A stretch of DNA of 64,000 bases from CAIXMG01 sp964628065 (GCA_964628065.1 CAZVLM010000001.1:14097-78096), one strand, 5' to 3'. Counted from the stretch's first letter, positions 1-8,069 are shown. Translations and numbers: made by a program. The notes: generated by a model from the letters alone, not told the origin.

Positions 1-1094
1 TGAATCGCTTCAGCCTTGAATCCATGTGACTGTAGATCTTTTTCAAGTCGGTCTACTGATCGTTTTGTTTCAGCAAACACAAGTACTTTTGAAAATTCTG
101 GAGAAGTAAGGAGTCCGCATAGGATTTCCAATTTCTTGGTTTTATCCTGTACTCGAACCACGTCCTGGTCCACATTTTTCGAAGTGTCTCGAGACTTCAC
201 TGAAATCTTTACTGGACTGTTCAAGAATTCATGAACAAGCTTTTCGATAACAGGCGCCATAGTTGCCGAGAACAACAACATCTGTCGCTTGTCAGGAATC
301 TGTCGAAGGAAGTATCGAACATCGTCGATGAATCCCATGTCGAGCATTCGGTCAGCCTCATCAAGAATTACTGTTGAAACATCAGAGAGGTCAAGTTTTC
401 CCTGTTCAAAAAGATCTTTCAATCGTCCTGGAGTTCCGATAATAATGTTGTGCTTCTGAGCAAGAGCCATGATCTGAGGTCGGATTGGTGCTCCACCTAC
501 GCAGGTAACGTTGAACATTGCCAACCCCTTTGTAAGTTCGATGCACTCTCGCTGAATCTGGATCGCAAGTTCTCGTGTTGGTGTAATAATAATTGCCTTG
601 TGCTTCTTGTCATTAAGAATTTTGTTGATTGTTGGGATCAAAAACGCAGCTGTTTTACCAGTTCCTGTATTTGCAAGACCGATAATATCTCGTCCATCCA
701 ATGCGTTTGGAATAGCCTGGTCCTGAATAGGGCTTGGAAGGATGAATCCTTTTCGTGCAATATTCTGCTTGAGTCGGTCATCAACTTTAAAATCACTGAA
801 CGTGTGAACTGGCGTAAACACTTCCTCTACGGTTGTTGTTGCTCGGTTAATGAATTTTGAGATGTCGATATTCTCGCCAGCAAACTTTCGTCCGCCTCCT
901 CGAGATCCACCTCCTCGATTTCCGAAGCGAGATCCTCCACCACCTCCAAATCGCGAAGGCCGTGATCCGCCAAATGATGGACGCCCTGAAGAAGACCGTG
1001 ATGGTCCTGCGCTGTTAAAAGACCGCTTTCCTCCTCGTGAAGGCTTTCGGCTTGAGTAAGGGTCACCAATAGGTGCCTGTTTCATTGTATACAT
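1..1094 (-). CDS. DEAD-box ATP-dependent RNA helicase (C-terminal part off the window)
   Basis: The frame runs off the left edge, so the end of the second RecA-like domain is missing. The first ~75 residues are a basic Gly/Arg/Ser-rich tail with RGG-like repeats. The core follows: Q-motif region, motif I NTGTGKTAAF, PTRELA, the GG and TPGR motifs, motif II LDEADRMLDMGF and motif III SAT. These identify a DEAD-box helicase that unwinds or remodels RNA, probably in ribosome assembly or mRNA turnover. In-frame ATG codons lie at 1094 and 1085; I give the longer form. The RGG tail is at the N-terminus, whereas RhlE/CsdA types usually carry it at the C-terminus. Identity of the family is very likely; the exact paralogue is not determinable. 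Confidence 0.93.
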   Translation of the reverse strand, partial: MYTMKQAPIGDPYSSRKPSRGGKRSFNSAGPSRSSSGRPSFGGSRPSRFGGGGGSRFGNRGGGSRGGGRKFAGENIDISKFINRATTTVEEVFTPVHTFSDFKVDDRLKQNIARKGFILPSPIQDQAIPNALDGRDIIGLANTGTGKTAAFLIPTINKILNDKKHKAIIITPTRELAIQIQRECIELTKGLAMFNVTCVGGAPIRPQIMALAQKHNIIIGTPGRLKDLFEQGKLDLSDVSTVILDEADRMLDMGFIDDVRYFLRQIPDKRQMLLFSATMAPVIEKLVHEFLNSPVKISVKSRDTSKNVDQDVVRVQDKTKKLEILCGLLTSPEFSKVLVFAETKRSVDRLEKDLQSHGFKAEAI

Positions 1095-1252
1095 ACTAAA
1101 AATAAGTGGGCCGTAAATGACCCGAAACCACGGTAATAATAAAAGTGTGGTTCATATTCGTCATTCCGCCCTTGCTTGCCCTACCGAAGCATTAGCATAG
1201 GAGGGTCTAAAAAGAACTCTTTAAGGAGTTCATACTTAAAAATAAGAGAAAA

Positions 1253-1284
1253 ATAACGCACATGCAATATAGCATATGCGTTAT
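1253..1284. terminator. Hairpin, probable bidirectional terminator
   Basis: Inverted repeat ataacgca-c-atgc / gcat-a-tgcgttat with a 6-nt loop, and T-rich sequence on both sides. It lies between the helicase and the small gene at 1315. A second small hairpin (gaactc/gagttc) lies at about 1213-1231. Nothing else was recognised between 1095 and 1314. Confidence 0.5.
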
Positions 1285-1314
1285 CTTTTGTCTAGTTTTT
1301 CAAACTTTTATAAG

Positions 1315-1470
1315 CTAAGCAGCCTTCTTTAAGTCTTCTCGATCTTCGTAACTATCTTCTAGCTCTTTCCCAAAGTCTTCGGGCTTTACATCATTAAGTC
1401 CTTTTGGAAATGGGAACTTTTCTTCAATATTGCTGTAGTCTGTTAAATCTACGAAATTTGGTTGTTCCAT
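1315..1470 (-). CDS. Small acidic hypothetical protein, 51 aa
   Basis: An open frame from ATG at 1470 to TAG at 1315 encodes a compact, highly charged 51-residue protein starting MEQPNFVDLTDYSNIEEKF and ending EDREDLKKAA. The composition (many D, E, K, P, F; no rare-codon clusters) looks like a real soluble peptide rather than a shadow frame, and nothing competes on the other strand. No family is recognised. No clear Shine-Dalgarno sequence is visible. It has no partner in the surrounding genes. It could be a small regulatory or adaptor protein, but this is not supported by any motif. Confidence 0.45.
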   Translation of the reverse strand: MEQPNFVDLTDYSNIEEKFPFPKGLNDVKPEDFGKELEDSYEDREDLKKAA

Positions 1471-1509
1471 GCTTAAAGCTTACCAGAGAAATTTTTATAA
1501 GACAACAAA

Positions 1510-1534
1510 AAGACCACCATTTTAAGGTGGCCTT
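1510..1534 (-). terminator. Intrinsic terminator of the 150-aa gene
   Basis: On the minus strand ggccacc/ggtggtc (one G-U pair) form a stem with an A-rich loop, followed by a T-rich tract, immediately after the stop codon at 1557. Confidence 0.7.
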
Positions 1535-1556
1535 ATAATTGGATAAGTACTGCTCT

Positions 1557-2009
1557 TTAAAGAACAATAGTTAGCCAAAACTTGTCTGAGTTGTAAAAAT
1601 AACGACTGAACATATTATTTGGTTCGTCGTCACAATAGTTCGCAATACCGCTTTTGGAAAGTAACTTCGAAACCTTCAGAAGAACTTTTTCGATATTGAC
1701 GTAGAATTTACCATCGGTATTTTCACCCATTTCTTTGAAATTTGGAACTTCATTGGATGAAAGTGTGTGCCAGGCACCAACACCATTAGGTATTTCTAAT
1801 ACCTCTCTCCAGGTACTCTTGCCGTCGTACTTATTTTCAAGTGCTACCAGACTAAAGTCCAGCTCGCCGGGATGTACGTGGTCAATTACAAATGTTTTAA
1901 CGCCCATCTTCCTCTTATATTCTATAATTTGAAGATAGTAGGCATAAATGCGATTTGCAACTAAATCAATTCTTTCTTGCTCTGTTAGCTTAGTTTCTGT
2001 GTTTTGCAT
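1557..2009 (-). CDS. Hypothetical protein, 150 aa
   Basis: Soluble, no signal peptide or membrane segment. It begins with a helical Glu/Arg-rich stretch (residues 5-35), then a mixed alpha/beta part with HVHPGELDFSL around 44-54. The C-terminal third holds YCDDEPNNMF and ends in a hydrophobic strand. No family was recognised. It is a stand-alone gene with its own terminator and a good promoter (-35 TTGACT at 2126-2131, 17-bp spacer, -10 TAATAT at 2103-2108). It therefore has an ~87-nt leader that contains a long hairpin. A structured leader suggests post-transcriptional control, in contrast to the many leaderless genes around it. Confidence 0.75.
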   Translation of the reverse strand: MQNTETKLTEQERIDLVANRIYAYYLQIIEYKRKMGVKTFVIDHVHPGELDFSLVALENKYDGKSTWREVLEIPNGVGAWHTLSSNEVPNFKEMGENTDGKFYVNIEKVLLKVSKLLSKSGIANYCDDEPNNMFSRYFYNSDKFWLTIVL

Positions 2010-2032
2010 GAGTATTCAATTTATGTGATTTA

Positions 2033-2074
2033 AATGGTGATAACAAATCCTTTCAAGGATCTCTGATCACCATT
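2033..2074 (-). promoter_or_regulatory. Structured 5' leader of the 150-aa gene
   Basis: Nested inverted repeats aatggtgat/atcaccatt outside and atcctt/aaggat inside form one long hairpin. It lies between the inferred transcription start (~2096) and the ATG at 2009. It has no T-run, so it is not an obvious terminator. No known riboswitch consensus was recognised. Confidence 0.45.
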
Positions 2075-2102
2075 CAAACATTTTGAAGAACTTATATAAT
2101 AT

Positions 2103-2131
2103 ATATTATCACATTATAGTAATAAAGTCAA
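2103..2131 (-). promoter_or_regulatory. Promoter of the 150-aa gene
   Basis: TTGACT (2131-2126), 17-bp spacer, TAATAT (2108-2103), reading on the minus strand. Confidence 0.6.
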
Positions 2132-2138
2132 TAGTAGC

Positions 2139-2164
2139 AAAAAAGCCCTTACTATAAGGCTTTT
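2139..2164 (-). terminator. Intrinsic terminator of gap
   Basis: On the minus strand aaaagcctt/aagggctttt stem followed by a run of T, directly after the gap stop codon. Confidence 0.8.
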
Positions 2165-2171
2165 AGTGCTT

Positions 2172-3227
2172 TTATTTAATACTCTTCCCTGTCTTGATAA
2201 CATGCTCAACCAAACTACTCGTATACCCCCACTCATTGTCATACCACGCCATAACTTTTACTAAGTTTCCGCCGACAACGCGCGTCATTTCAAGGTCTGC
2301 GATTGAAGCGTGCGTGTTTCCGAGAATGTCTGATGATACAAGTGGTTCGTCTGTCACATCAAATACTGGCATCCATCGCGGATCTTTCGCTGCTTTCTTG
2401 AGAAGTTCGTTTACTTCTTCGGCTGTTGTATTTCTCTTTGCAATAAATGTTACATCCACTATTGATCCTGCAACCACAGGAACTCGGATTGAGATTCCAT
2501 CGAACAATCCTTCAAGGCTTGGATACGCTTTCGCAACGGCAATTGCTGCACCTGTTGAAGATGGCACAATGTTCATAGCCGCTGCTCGTCCTTCACGAAG
2601 GTCTTTCTTGCTTGGTCCGTCTACTAATGCCTGTGACGCGGTATATCCATGCACCGTATTCAAAATAGCTTTTTCGATTCCGATCGCCTCGTCAAGAATA
2701 CCAATAAGGGGTGACGCAGCGTTTGTAGTACATGAAGCATTTGATGTAATATCACATGTTCCAAACTGATTTTCGTTTACACCCATGAGAATGGTTGCAC
2801 CTGGTACCGCTTCCGCGCCTACTAGCTCACCATCTTTTGCTGGTGCTGTAATCACCACTTTCTTTGCACCTTGATCTATATGAAACTTTGCTTTTTCATA
2901 CGAAGTAAACAAACCGGTTGATTCAACAACAACATCAATATCAAGTTCCTTCCAAGGAAGTTTGGTGCTATCTTTTTCAGAAACGAATACAATCGTCTTT
3001 CCATCTACCGTCATATTTTTTCCATCATGCGAAATATCATGATTCCATGTTCGGTACACAGTGTCATGCTTAAGAAGGTAGGACAAGCTTTCTAGTGTTC
3101 CAAGGTCGTTAAACGCAACGACTTCAATATCGTTTCGCTCCCATGCAATTTTTAAAAATGCTCGCCCGATACGACCGAATCCGTTAATAGCAACTCGAAT
3201 CTTTTTGTCTTTTTTGCTGAAAATCAT
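2172..3227 (-). CDS. gap: Type I glyceraldehyde-3-phosphate dehydrogenase
   Basis: 351 residues, close to the usual ~335 plus a short basic N-terminal extension (MIFSKKDKKIRV). NGFGRIGR (about residues 15-22) is the NAD-binding Rossmann loop. The catalytic cysteine sits in SNASCTTNAASP; the usual second Cys of the CTTNC motif is Ala here, a known benign variant because only the first Cys is catalytic. The C-terminal WYDNEWGYTS signature is intact. The enzyme oxidises glyceraldehyde-3-phosphate to 1,3-bisphosphoglycerate in glycolysis. It is monocistronic with its own terminator. The -10 box TACAAT (3236-3241, preceded by TGC) lies 8 nt before the ATG, implying a leaderless mRNA. Confidence 0.97.
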   Translation of the reverse strand: MIFSKKDKKIRVAINGFGRIGRAFLKIAWERNDIEVVAFNDLGTLESLSYLLKHDTVYRTWNHDISHDGKNMTVDGKTIVFVSEKDSTKLPWKELDIDVVVESTGLFTSYEKAKFHIDQGAKKVVITAPAKDGELVGAEAVPGATILMGVNENQFGTCDITSNASCTTNAASPLIGILDEAIGIEKAILNTVHGYTASQALVDGPSKKDLREGRAAAMNIVPSSTGAAIAVAKAYPSLEGLFDGISIRVPVVAGSIVDVTFIAKRNTTAEEVNELLKKAAKDPRWMPVFDVTDEPLVSSDILGNTHASIADLEMTRVVGGNLVKVMAWYDNEWGYTSSLVEHVIKTGKSIK

Positions 3228-3235
3228 ATGGATCT

Positions 3236-3245
3236 ATTGTAGCAG
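3236..3245 (-). promoter_or_regulatory. Extended -10 promoter of gap, leaderless type
   Basis: TGC-TACAAT ends 8 nt upstream of the gap start codon. Confidence 0.6.
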
Positions 3246-3254
3246 TTTACTCAA

Positions 3255-3289
3255 TAAAAAACAGCTGGCCCAGGACGGTTACCAGCTGT
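3255..3289 (-). terminator. Terminator-like hairpin upstream of gap, possible end of a small RNA
   Basis: acagctgg/ccagctgt stem with a 13-nt loop and a run of six T on the minus strand. It sits after the separate terminator of the upstream gene (3369-3395). A weak promoter (TTGCCG, 17 bp, TACATT) between the two would give an ~85-nt RNA ending here. Part of the motif (gtcc, then gggccagctgt) recurs upstream of the gene at 24901-25587. Confidence 0.45.
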
Positions 3290-3368
3290 CGCACACTTTA
3301 AGAGAGTGAAGATTCTTTCTGATGCACATTACAGGAACATCATTTACTACGAATGTATCACATCTACT

Positions 3369-3395
3369 AAAAAACGGCAATTACGCCGCTTTTTT
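3369..3395. terminator. Intrinsic terminator of the 70-aa gene
   Basis: cggc/gccg stem with aattac loop flanked by A6 and T6, so it can work in both directions; it directly follows the stop codon at 3394. Confidence 0.8.
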
Positions 3396-3606
3396 AATTA
3401 TAATCTTGCTTTGAATCCATCATGCCATGAACCTTCGCAAGTGCCTCATCTGGGGTAATAGTCCCAGCATTTAGCTCCATCATAATCTTCTGAAACTCCC
3501 CGCCTTCATAGTCGTTTCTCCCCATCACCATAGAATCGTTCCACAGTGCCATAATTTCTGCCTTAGGGTCTTTTCCATGGCTTCCGAATTGTTCGTAATT
3601 ATTCAT
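3394..3606 (-). CDS. Hypothetical protein, 70 aa
   Basis: Small soluble Met-rich, acidic protein (MNNYEQFGSHGKDPKAEI..., ending MMDSKQDYN). No family recognised. I choose the ATG at 3606 rather than the GTG at 3621 because a strong promoter (TTAACA, 16 bp, TATACT) ends exactly 6 nt before 3606; the GTG start would overlap the -10 box. The central part (NAGTITPDEALAKVHGMM) resembles a short helical pair in which an EF-like or SHOCT-like 'I(S/T)xEEA' pattern occurs, but the match is too short to name. It is followed by its own terminator and stands downstream of the helicase-nuclease gene. Confidence 0.65.
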   Translation of the reverse strand: MNNYEQFGSHGKDPKAEIMALWNDSMVMGRNDYEGGEFQKIMMELNAGTITPDEALAKVHGMMDSKQDYN

Positions 3607-3612
3607 ACTGAA

Positions 3613-3640
3613 AGTATACACCTACTTAATAATTTGTTAA
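3613..3640 (-). promoter_or_regulatory. Promoter of the 70-aa gene, leaderless type
   Basis: TTAACA, 16-bp spacer, TATACT (3618-3613); the ATG at 3606 follows after 6 nt, so the start codon is at or next to the transcription start. Confidence 0.65.
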
Positions 3641-6624
3641 TTTCCCAAAATCACCTTCGCCCTCTTACAAAACTCACATTCGCTATTTGCCCCATAAGAC
3701 TTCGCCACACAAGGTCGGTCCATCCACTCCCCGCTTGAAACAAGTGACTGATAGTCTGCAATGTCTTTGATAAGGAGCTCTACTTCTGCATTGCTAATAT
3801 GCGCAGAATACAATGCGTTTTTATCTCCTTTTTCAGATTCAAGGAAAAGCAATCGTGATTGGTCTACATGAGCATCCTTTCCTGTCCCTTCAAGAAGGTA
3901 AGAATACATGGCGAGTTGTCTCAAGTAACTCGACATGCGACCTTCATCATCACGCTTTTCAATCATGCCAGTCGTCTTACTGCTTCCTGTTTTAAAGTCG
4001 GTTACCGTCATCGTTCCATCAGGAAACCGTTCAGTAAGGTCGATCTTTCCGTACATTGTTAAATTTGAAAACTGCGGATCGCGATATGAAACGCTTCGTT
4101 CTGATTGGCGATCTTTCGCTAGATTAGGATAATAATTTTCAATCCAACCCGAGACGGCAGTCCATGCGTCTTTACCAAGTCGTGCAATATCTCGCATATC
4201 AAGCACCCCTTCACGCTGAAGCGATGTCATGATAATCTTCTTAATTTCAACCTCTGCTGGAAGCGTATTCTCTTTCAATAAATGCTCAATCGTAACATGT
4301 ACCGCCGATCCAAGCGCAAGCGAAACACCTTTTACCTCGGGAAGTTTCAAAAAATTTCTAAAGTACCACTTCCAAGGACACTCAAAAAAGTTATTAAGGA
4401 GTGTTACGGATACTCGATTTTCCGCAAATGACTCTTTTACGAATTCCTTTACGGCTGTTTTTATATCTTCTTCTGGAGAAACAGCAGGTTTCAATGCGTA
4501 CAATCGAGGATCATTTTCGATGATACGCTTCTCGTTTTCTTCTGCGTCAATTTTCTCAAAATGATCTACTGGCAATTCTTCAACGATTCGCGATAGTGTA
4601 ATGTCGCTTCCACTATCACTGTTTAATGCATATGAAATAGTTGCGTATCGTTTTGCACGAGTAAGTGCCACATATAACTCCCTTTTTGCGGTCATCACAT
4701 CACGCGCCGCAATGCGCTCTTCTATTTTTTCAGGAAGCGTAAAGGCGCTCCTTTTTTCTGACATCACTACTTCCTCGTTCATGTGACCGATCCATACATA
4801 CTCGTACTCAAGTCCTTTTGATTTGTGCAAAGTCATGACTCGAATGCCTGATTCCGCTGCGAAAGCTGCTACGCTGATTTGGGTTCCGTACGTTGCAAGG
4901 CGCCCTAGGTACGCAATAAATTCCTTAAGGGTTCCATTAGGATGTTTTGCATACCACGCTTCCGAACTTAAAATAAGGCTTCGAACTACCTCGATAGATC
5001 TGAGTAATGCTTTATGCCCGTGTGATCGATCAATTAATAACTCATTCCCCAACGTTGAAATAACACATGGAATCGTTTCGTGGGTTAGTTTGTTTATCCA
5101 ATGACTAAGGTCTGTTCCCCATTTTACGATAGGGTCTTGATCATGGAACATGCCTGCGTCTTTTTGGTAATCAATTAAGTCTTGTACAGTTACTTTGTCT
5201 GACTTTTTTGTTACTCTTAAAAACTTGTAAGCCCTCATTGGATCGATACCGCTTGTAGCATCAAGGAGTGACTCAGTAATTAATACTGAATCATCTGGAT
5301 TGGCCAAAATTCCAAGGACTCGGATAAAGCTTTTAGCTTCGGGAAGTGTATACAGCGAAACACTGGTTTCTGACTGTGCAGGAAGCCCCATGTCACGGAG
5401 CGTAGAAACAGCTGAGCGTACTTGGTAATTCTTAGGAAGAAGTAGTGCACATTCGTCTGGTGAAACGCCTTGGTCTATCTGCTTTTTAAAATAAAGCCCC
5501 GCACCTATTATTTCATCACGGGAAAATCGGAATTGTGAAAGATTGATCTTTTCATCACCTTTTCGATTACTTTTTAAGGCATCAGTTGTAATAGAGCTTT
5601 TTAAAAGCGTATCCGCGAGGCTTAATACGGGCGCTGTTGATCGATAGTTTTCCTGAAGCGTTATTAACTGAGCCTTTCCAAACGCGTGCCTAAACTCGGA
5701 AAAATAATCAAGTGATGCTCCGGAAAATCCATAAATAAGCTGGCGATCGTCCCCCACCACGAAAATATTTGGAAGTTCTATTTCCTGCCATACCGCCTTC
5801 AAGAAATTATTTTGCACCAACGAAGAATCCTGATGCTCATCTACCAGCACGTATTGATAATTTTCGTAAATATCAGCACGCACATCCTCATACTCTTCTA
5901 CGAGTTGTACGACATATTCTAAGGCGTCATCATAGTCCATGAGATTCGCGTCTTTTTTGGCAGATTCATATTGTCTATAAAATGAGACGACTTCTTTGGT
6001 TCGCGACAATGATTCAATCTTTTTTTCTATTTCTTTCTTAAGTTGTCCTTTGCTTGGCCCTCGTGATGAAATACTGTCTGGATCATTCTTCAAAAATTCT
6101 ATGTCGCGATCTACTTCTAATGAAAAAGATTCAGGTGAAAGTCGCTCACGCTTCATCAGGGAAATTAATTGTTTTAAGTCGCCGAAATATTTTGCAGGAT
6201 CGGTTCGCGGACGAATGTATTCCCATTCTCCTTCTTGTAAAAGACTGTCCACCATTGCAACACTTTGATTATCATCAAGGAGTTCGGGAATGTGATCGAA
6301 GCCAAGGAGGTTAAAATGCTTTTGTACGAGATCAATCGCAAATCCGTGGAAGGTTGAAATTTTAATATCTCGAGCTGTTGTTCCGATATAGCTTTCGAGA
6401 CGAGCTCGCATAGCAGCGACTCCGGATCGGGTAAACGTAAGGCAAAGAATACTTGAAGGCAATGTGTCTGTCTTCTTAAGAATATTAGCAATGCGAAGAG
6501 CCAACACCTGCGTCTTGCCGGTTCCTGGACCTGCCACAACCATTACGGGACCTTCTATGGCATCTACGGCCTTCTTCTGAGCGGTATTCAATTTTTCGTA
6601 GGCCTCATCAAAGTACGTTTTCAT
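3637..6624 (-). CDS. UvrD/PcrA-type SF1 helicase with C-terminal Cas4/RecB-like nuclease
   Basis: 995 residues from the chosen ATG at 6624. Helicase motifs in order: I (AGPGTGKTQVLALRI), Ia (TFTRSGVAAMRARL), II (VDEHQDSS), III (VVGDDRQLIYGFSGA), IV (QENYRST), V (LHKSKGLEYEYVWIG) and VI (YVALTRAKR). The last ~260 residues are a PD-(D/E)XK nuclease: GSAVHVTIEHLL, DFKTGS, QLAMYSYLLEG. A cysteine (FFECPWKWYF) plus C-x10-C-x2-C near the end probably bind a 4Fe-4S cluster, as in AddB/Cas4. It likely unwinds and trims DNA ends in recombination or repair. The upstream ATG at 6660 would overlap the promoter (TTGTCA, 18 bp, TATACT, then 6 nt to ATG). No second AddAB subunit lies nearby. Confidence 0.92.
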   Translation of the reverse strand: MKTYFDEAYEKLNTAQKKAVDAIEGPVMVVAGPGTGKTQVLALRIANILKKTDTLPSSILCLTFTRSGVAAMRARLESYIGTTARDIKISTFHGFAIDLVQKHFNLLGFDHIPELLDDNQSVAMVDSLLQEGEWEYIRPRTDPAKYFGDLKQLISLMKRERLSPESFSLEVDRDIEFLKNDPDSISSRGPSKGQLKKEIEKKIESLSRTKEVVSFYRQYESAKKDANLMDYDDALEYVVQLVEEYEDVRADIYENYQYVLVDEHQDSSLVQNNFLKAVWQEIELPNIFVVGDDRQLIYGFSGASLDYFSEFRHAFGKAQLITLQENYRSTAPVLSLADTLLKSSITTDALKSNRKGDEKINLSQFRFSRDEIIGAGLYFKKQIDQGVSPDECALLLPKNYQVRSAVSTLRDMGLPAQSETSVSLYTLPEAKSFIRVLGILANPDDSVLITESLLDATSGIDPMRAYKFLRVTKKSDKVTVQDLIDYQKDAGMFHDQDPIVKWGTDLSHWINKLTHETIPCVISTLGNELLIDRSHGHKALLRSIEVVRSLILSSEAWYAKHPNGTLKEFIAYLGRLATYGTQISVAAFAAESGIRVMTLHKSKGLEYEYVWIGHMNEEVVMSEKRSAFTLPEKIEERIAARDVMTAKRELYVALTRAKRYATISYALNSDSGSDITLSRIVEELPVDHFEKIDAEENEKRIIENDPRLYALKPAVSPEEDIKTAVKEFVKESFAENRVSVTLLNNFFECPWKWYFRNFLKLPEVKGVSLALGSAVHVTIEHLLKENTLPAEVEIKKIIMTSLQREGVLDMRDIARLGKDAWTAVSGWIENYYPNLAKDRQSERSVSYRDPQFSNLTMYGKIDLTERFPDGTMTVTDFKTGSSKTTGMIEKRDDEGRMSSYLRQLAMYSYLLEGTGKDAHVDQSRLLFLESEKGDKNALYSAHISNAEVELLIKDIADYQSLVSSGEWMDRPCVAKSYGANSECEFCKRAKVILGN

Positions 6625-6630
6625 GAGTCT

Positions 6631-6660
6631 AGTATACCTTATCCACAGATGACTTGACAA
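6631..6660 (-). promoter_or_regulatory. Promoter of the helicase-nuclease gene, leaderless type
   Basis: TTGTCA, 18-bp spacer, TATACT (6636-6631), then 6 nt to the ATG. It overlaps the divergent promoter of the gene at 6717 (TTGACA at 6654-6659), so the two may interfere. Confidence 0.65.
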
Positions 6661-6702
6661 AATATCTTAATATGCTATATTTGTCCGGAACTATTATATA
6701 AT
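6654..6702 (+). promoter_or_regulatory. Promoter region of the 107-aa gene
   Basis: TTGACA (6654-6659) with TATATT 16 bp downstream; a second -10 candidate TATAAT lies at 6697-6702. Confidence 0.5.
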
Positions 6703-6716
6703 CAGAAAAAGTAACT

Positions 6717-7040
6717 ATGTTTGTACACGGACTAGCTGTAAAAGAAGGAGATTTCGACCCTGCCGATAAAACATTAGGTAAAGTAATTAGCGATTGGAGG
6801 TTTGCATCTCCACTGGATAAGCAATCAAAAGCAACACGCATTAAGACCTATATCAATATAGCTTATCCCAAAAAAAACCTATACGGGCTTCTGATGGCTT
6901 ACCAAAACGGACTTACCATTGCAGAGATAGCGGAGTATAAGAAAGATTTGAAAAAAGCGTCAAAGGGGGCCATAATAATCTCCATCAATCGCGCAACACG
7001 TGGTGGAAGCTTGCATCACACACAACCATTCCATAGCTAA
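6717..7040 (+). CDS. Hypothetical protein, 107 aa, possible HTH
   Basis: Basic soluble protein with no signal peptide. Residues ~68-90 (YQNGLTIAEIAEYKKDLKKA) have the spacing of a helix-turn-helix, and the C-terminus is Arg/His-rich, so DNA or RNA binding is possible. No family is recognised. It is transcribed divergently from the helicase-nuclease gene across 92 bp with facing promoters, and ends in a bidirectional terminator shared with mutY. The divergent layout would suit a regulator of the neighbouring gene, but that is only inference. Confidence 0.65.
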   Translation: MFVHGLAVKEGDFDPADKTLGKVISDWRFASPLDKQSKATRIKTYINIAYPKKNLYGLLMAYQNGLTIAEIAEYKKDLKKASKGAIIISINRATRGGSLHHTQPFHS

Positions 7041-7060
7041 ACAAATAAAAAACTAACAGA

Positions 7061-7094
7061 AAAGGCGTAATGATAATTTATATCGTTACGCCTT
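7061..7094. terminator. Bidirectional terminator between the 107-aa gene and mutY
   Basis: aaggcgtaa/ttacgcctt stem with a 15-nt loop between two convergent genes. Confidence 0.7.
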
Positions 7095-7108
7095 AACTCG
7101 TGGAACAA

Positions 7109-8062
7109 TTATTTCAAAACAACCTTCCCATTTTTAAGTATCAAAAACCCCTCCCTCTCCAACCCGCTCACAATAGTTTCAATTCTATCCTTATCATCAG
7201 AAAGACTTTCCAATTTCTCTTCGAGCTTCTCAATCAAGAGCTTTTTCTTTTCTAAAAGAATTTCCAAAATCTTTCCGCGAATCTCGCGATTACTTCCTTC
7301 AAATTTTGATTGCTTGGTATAGTGCCTACTTTTCTTATTAGGATTAGGAATCGATTTTCCTAAATACGACCCGTAGTCCATGAGCGCCCAATACCATTCA
7401 CGAGGGTTTTCTTTGTCGACAGTTTTTTCTATGAGTTTTAGAAGTTCCCTATCATGCACCCCAAACACACCCCGCACTTCGTGTCGACCCTCTCTAAAAG
7501 AGAGGGTTTGCTCCGATTGGAGTTCGGTCTCGACGGAGACTGCCCTCTCTTTTAGAGAGGGTGCCACGCGAAGCGGGCGGGTGTGTTTTGACTGGGACTC
7601 CGAGAAAAAATGATGCAAGTACACTCGTCGAATATTTGTCTCAATCATCGAGACAGGCTGATTGTATGCAAACGCAGAAATCGCTCCCGCTGTATACGGA
7701 CCGATTCCTGGTAGTGAAAGAATATCTTCATACGTCTGGGGAAATTTTCCTTTAAATCTTTGCATAATAATTTCCGCTGACCTTTTCATGCGAATTGCCC
7801 TCGAATTGTATCCAAGCCCTTTCCATAGCCGAAGTACGTCCGACTGCTTAGCCTCTGCAAGTGCCTTCACTGTTGGAAATTCCTTCATCCACTTATTGAA
7901 AAAATCTACTACTCTGTCTACTTGTGTCTGCTGAAGCATAATCTCCGAAACGTACACATTGTACGGCTTCGTATTCTTTCTCCACGGCAACTCGTGGCGT
8001 CTATTTGCATGATAATAATCCCAGACAGTTTTTTGGAATTTTTTGAGGTCGGAAGGCTTCAT
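7109..8062 (-). CDS. mutY: A/G-specific adenine glycosylase (MutY family), reduced, with in-frame repeat insertion
   Basis: 317 residues from ATG 8062. WRKNTKPYNVYVSEIMLQQ holds the catalytic Glu of MutY, and LPGIGPYTAGAI is the helix-hairpin-helix. The catalytic Asp position of the LDGNV motif reads METNIRRV-like (Glu instead of Asp). The four-Cys 4Fe-4S motif after MDYGS is absent, and there is no NUDIX-like 8-oxoG domain; a wHTH-like tail replaces it. The enzyme should remove A opposite 8-oxoG. Residues ~158-199 are encoded by a 126-bp palindromic repeat inserted in frame (7463-7588). The start is fixed by an extended -10 (TGG-TATAAT, 8070-8075) 7 nt upstream. Confidence 0.85.
   Translation of the reverse strand: MKPSDLKKFQKTVWDYYHANRRHELPWRKNTKPYNVYVSEIMLQQTQVDRVVDFFNKWMKEFPTVKALAEAKQSDVLRLWKGLGYNSRAIRMKRSAEIIMQRFKGKFPQTYEDILSLPGIGPYTAGAISAFAYNQPVSMIETNIRRVYLHHFFSESQSKHTRPLRVAPSLKERAVSVETELQSEQTLSFREGRHEVRGVFGVHDRELLKLIEKTVDKENPREWYWALMDYGSYLGKSIPNPNKKSRHYTKQSKFEGSNREIRGKILEILLEKKKLLIEKLEEKLESLSDDKDRIETIVSGLEREGFLILKNGKVVLK
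7463..7588. repeat. Palindromic element R1, in frame inside mutY
   Basis: 126 bp (42 codons). Both ends carry aaacacac/gtgtgttt and each half contains a perfect hairpin: ccctctctaaaagagaggg (7488-7506) and its counterpart ccctctcttttagagaggg (7543-7561). The right half, read on the minus strand, matches the element upstream of the S-layer gene (48759-48804) over ~45 nt with one difference. No stop codon is created in the mutY frame. Confidence 0.85.
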
Positions 8063-8069
8063 GTTGGCA

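Noticed and set aside
1140..1215. Third copy of the cUUCGg short-RNA family upstream of the DEAD-box gene
   Set aside because: It has gcttcggtagg and gagggtc but no convincing 8-bp stem, no terminator in the right place and no clear promoter.
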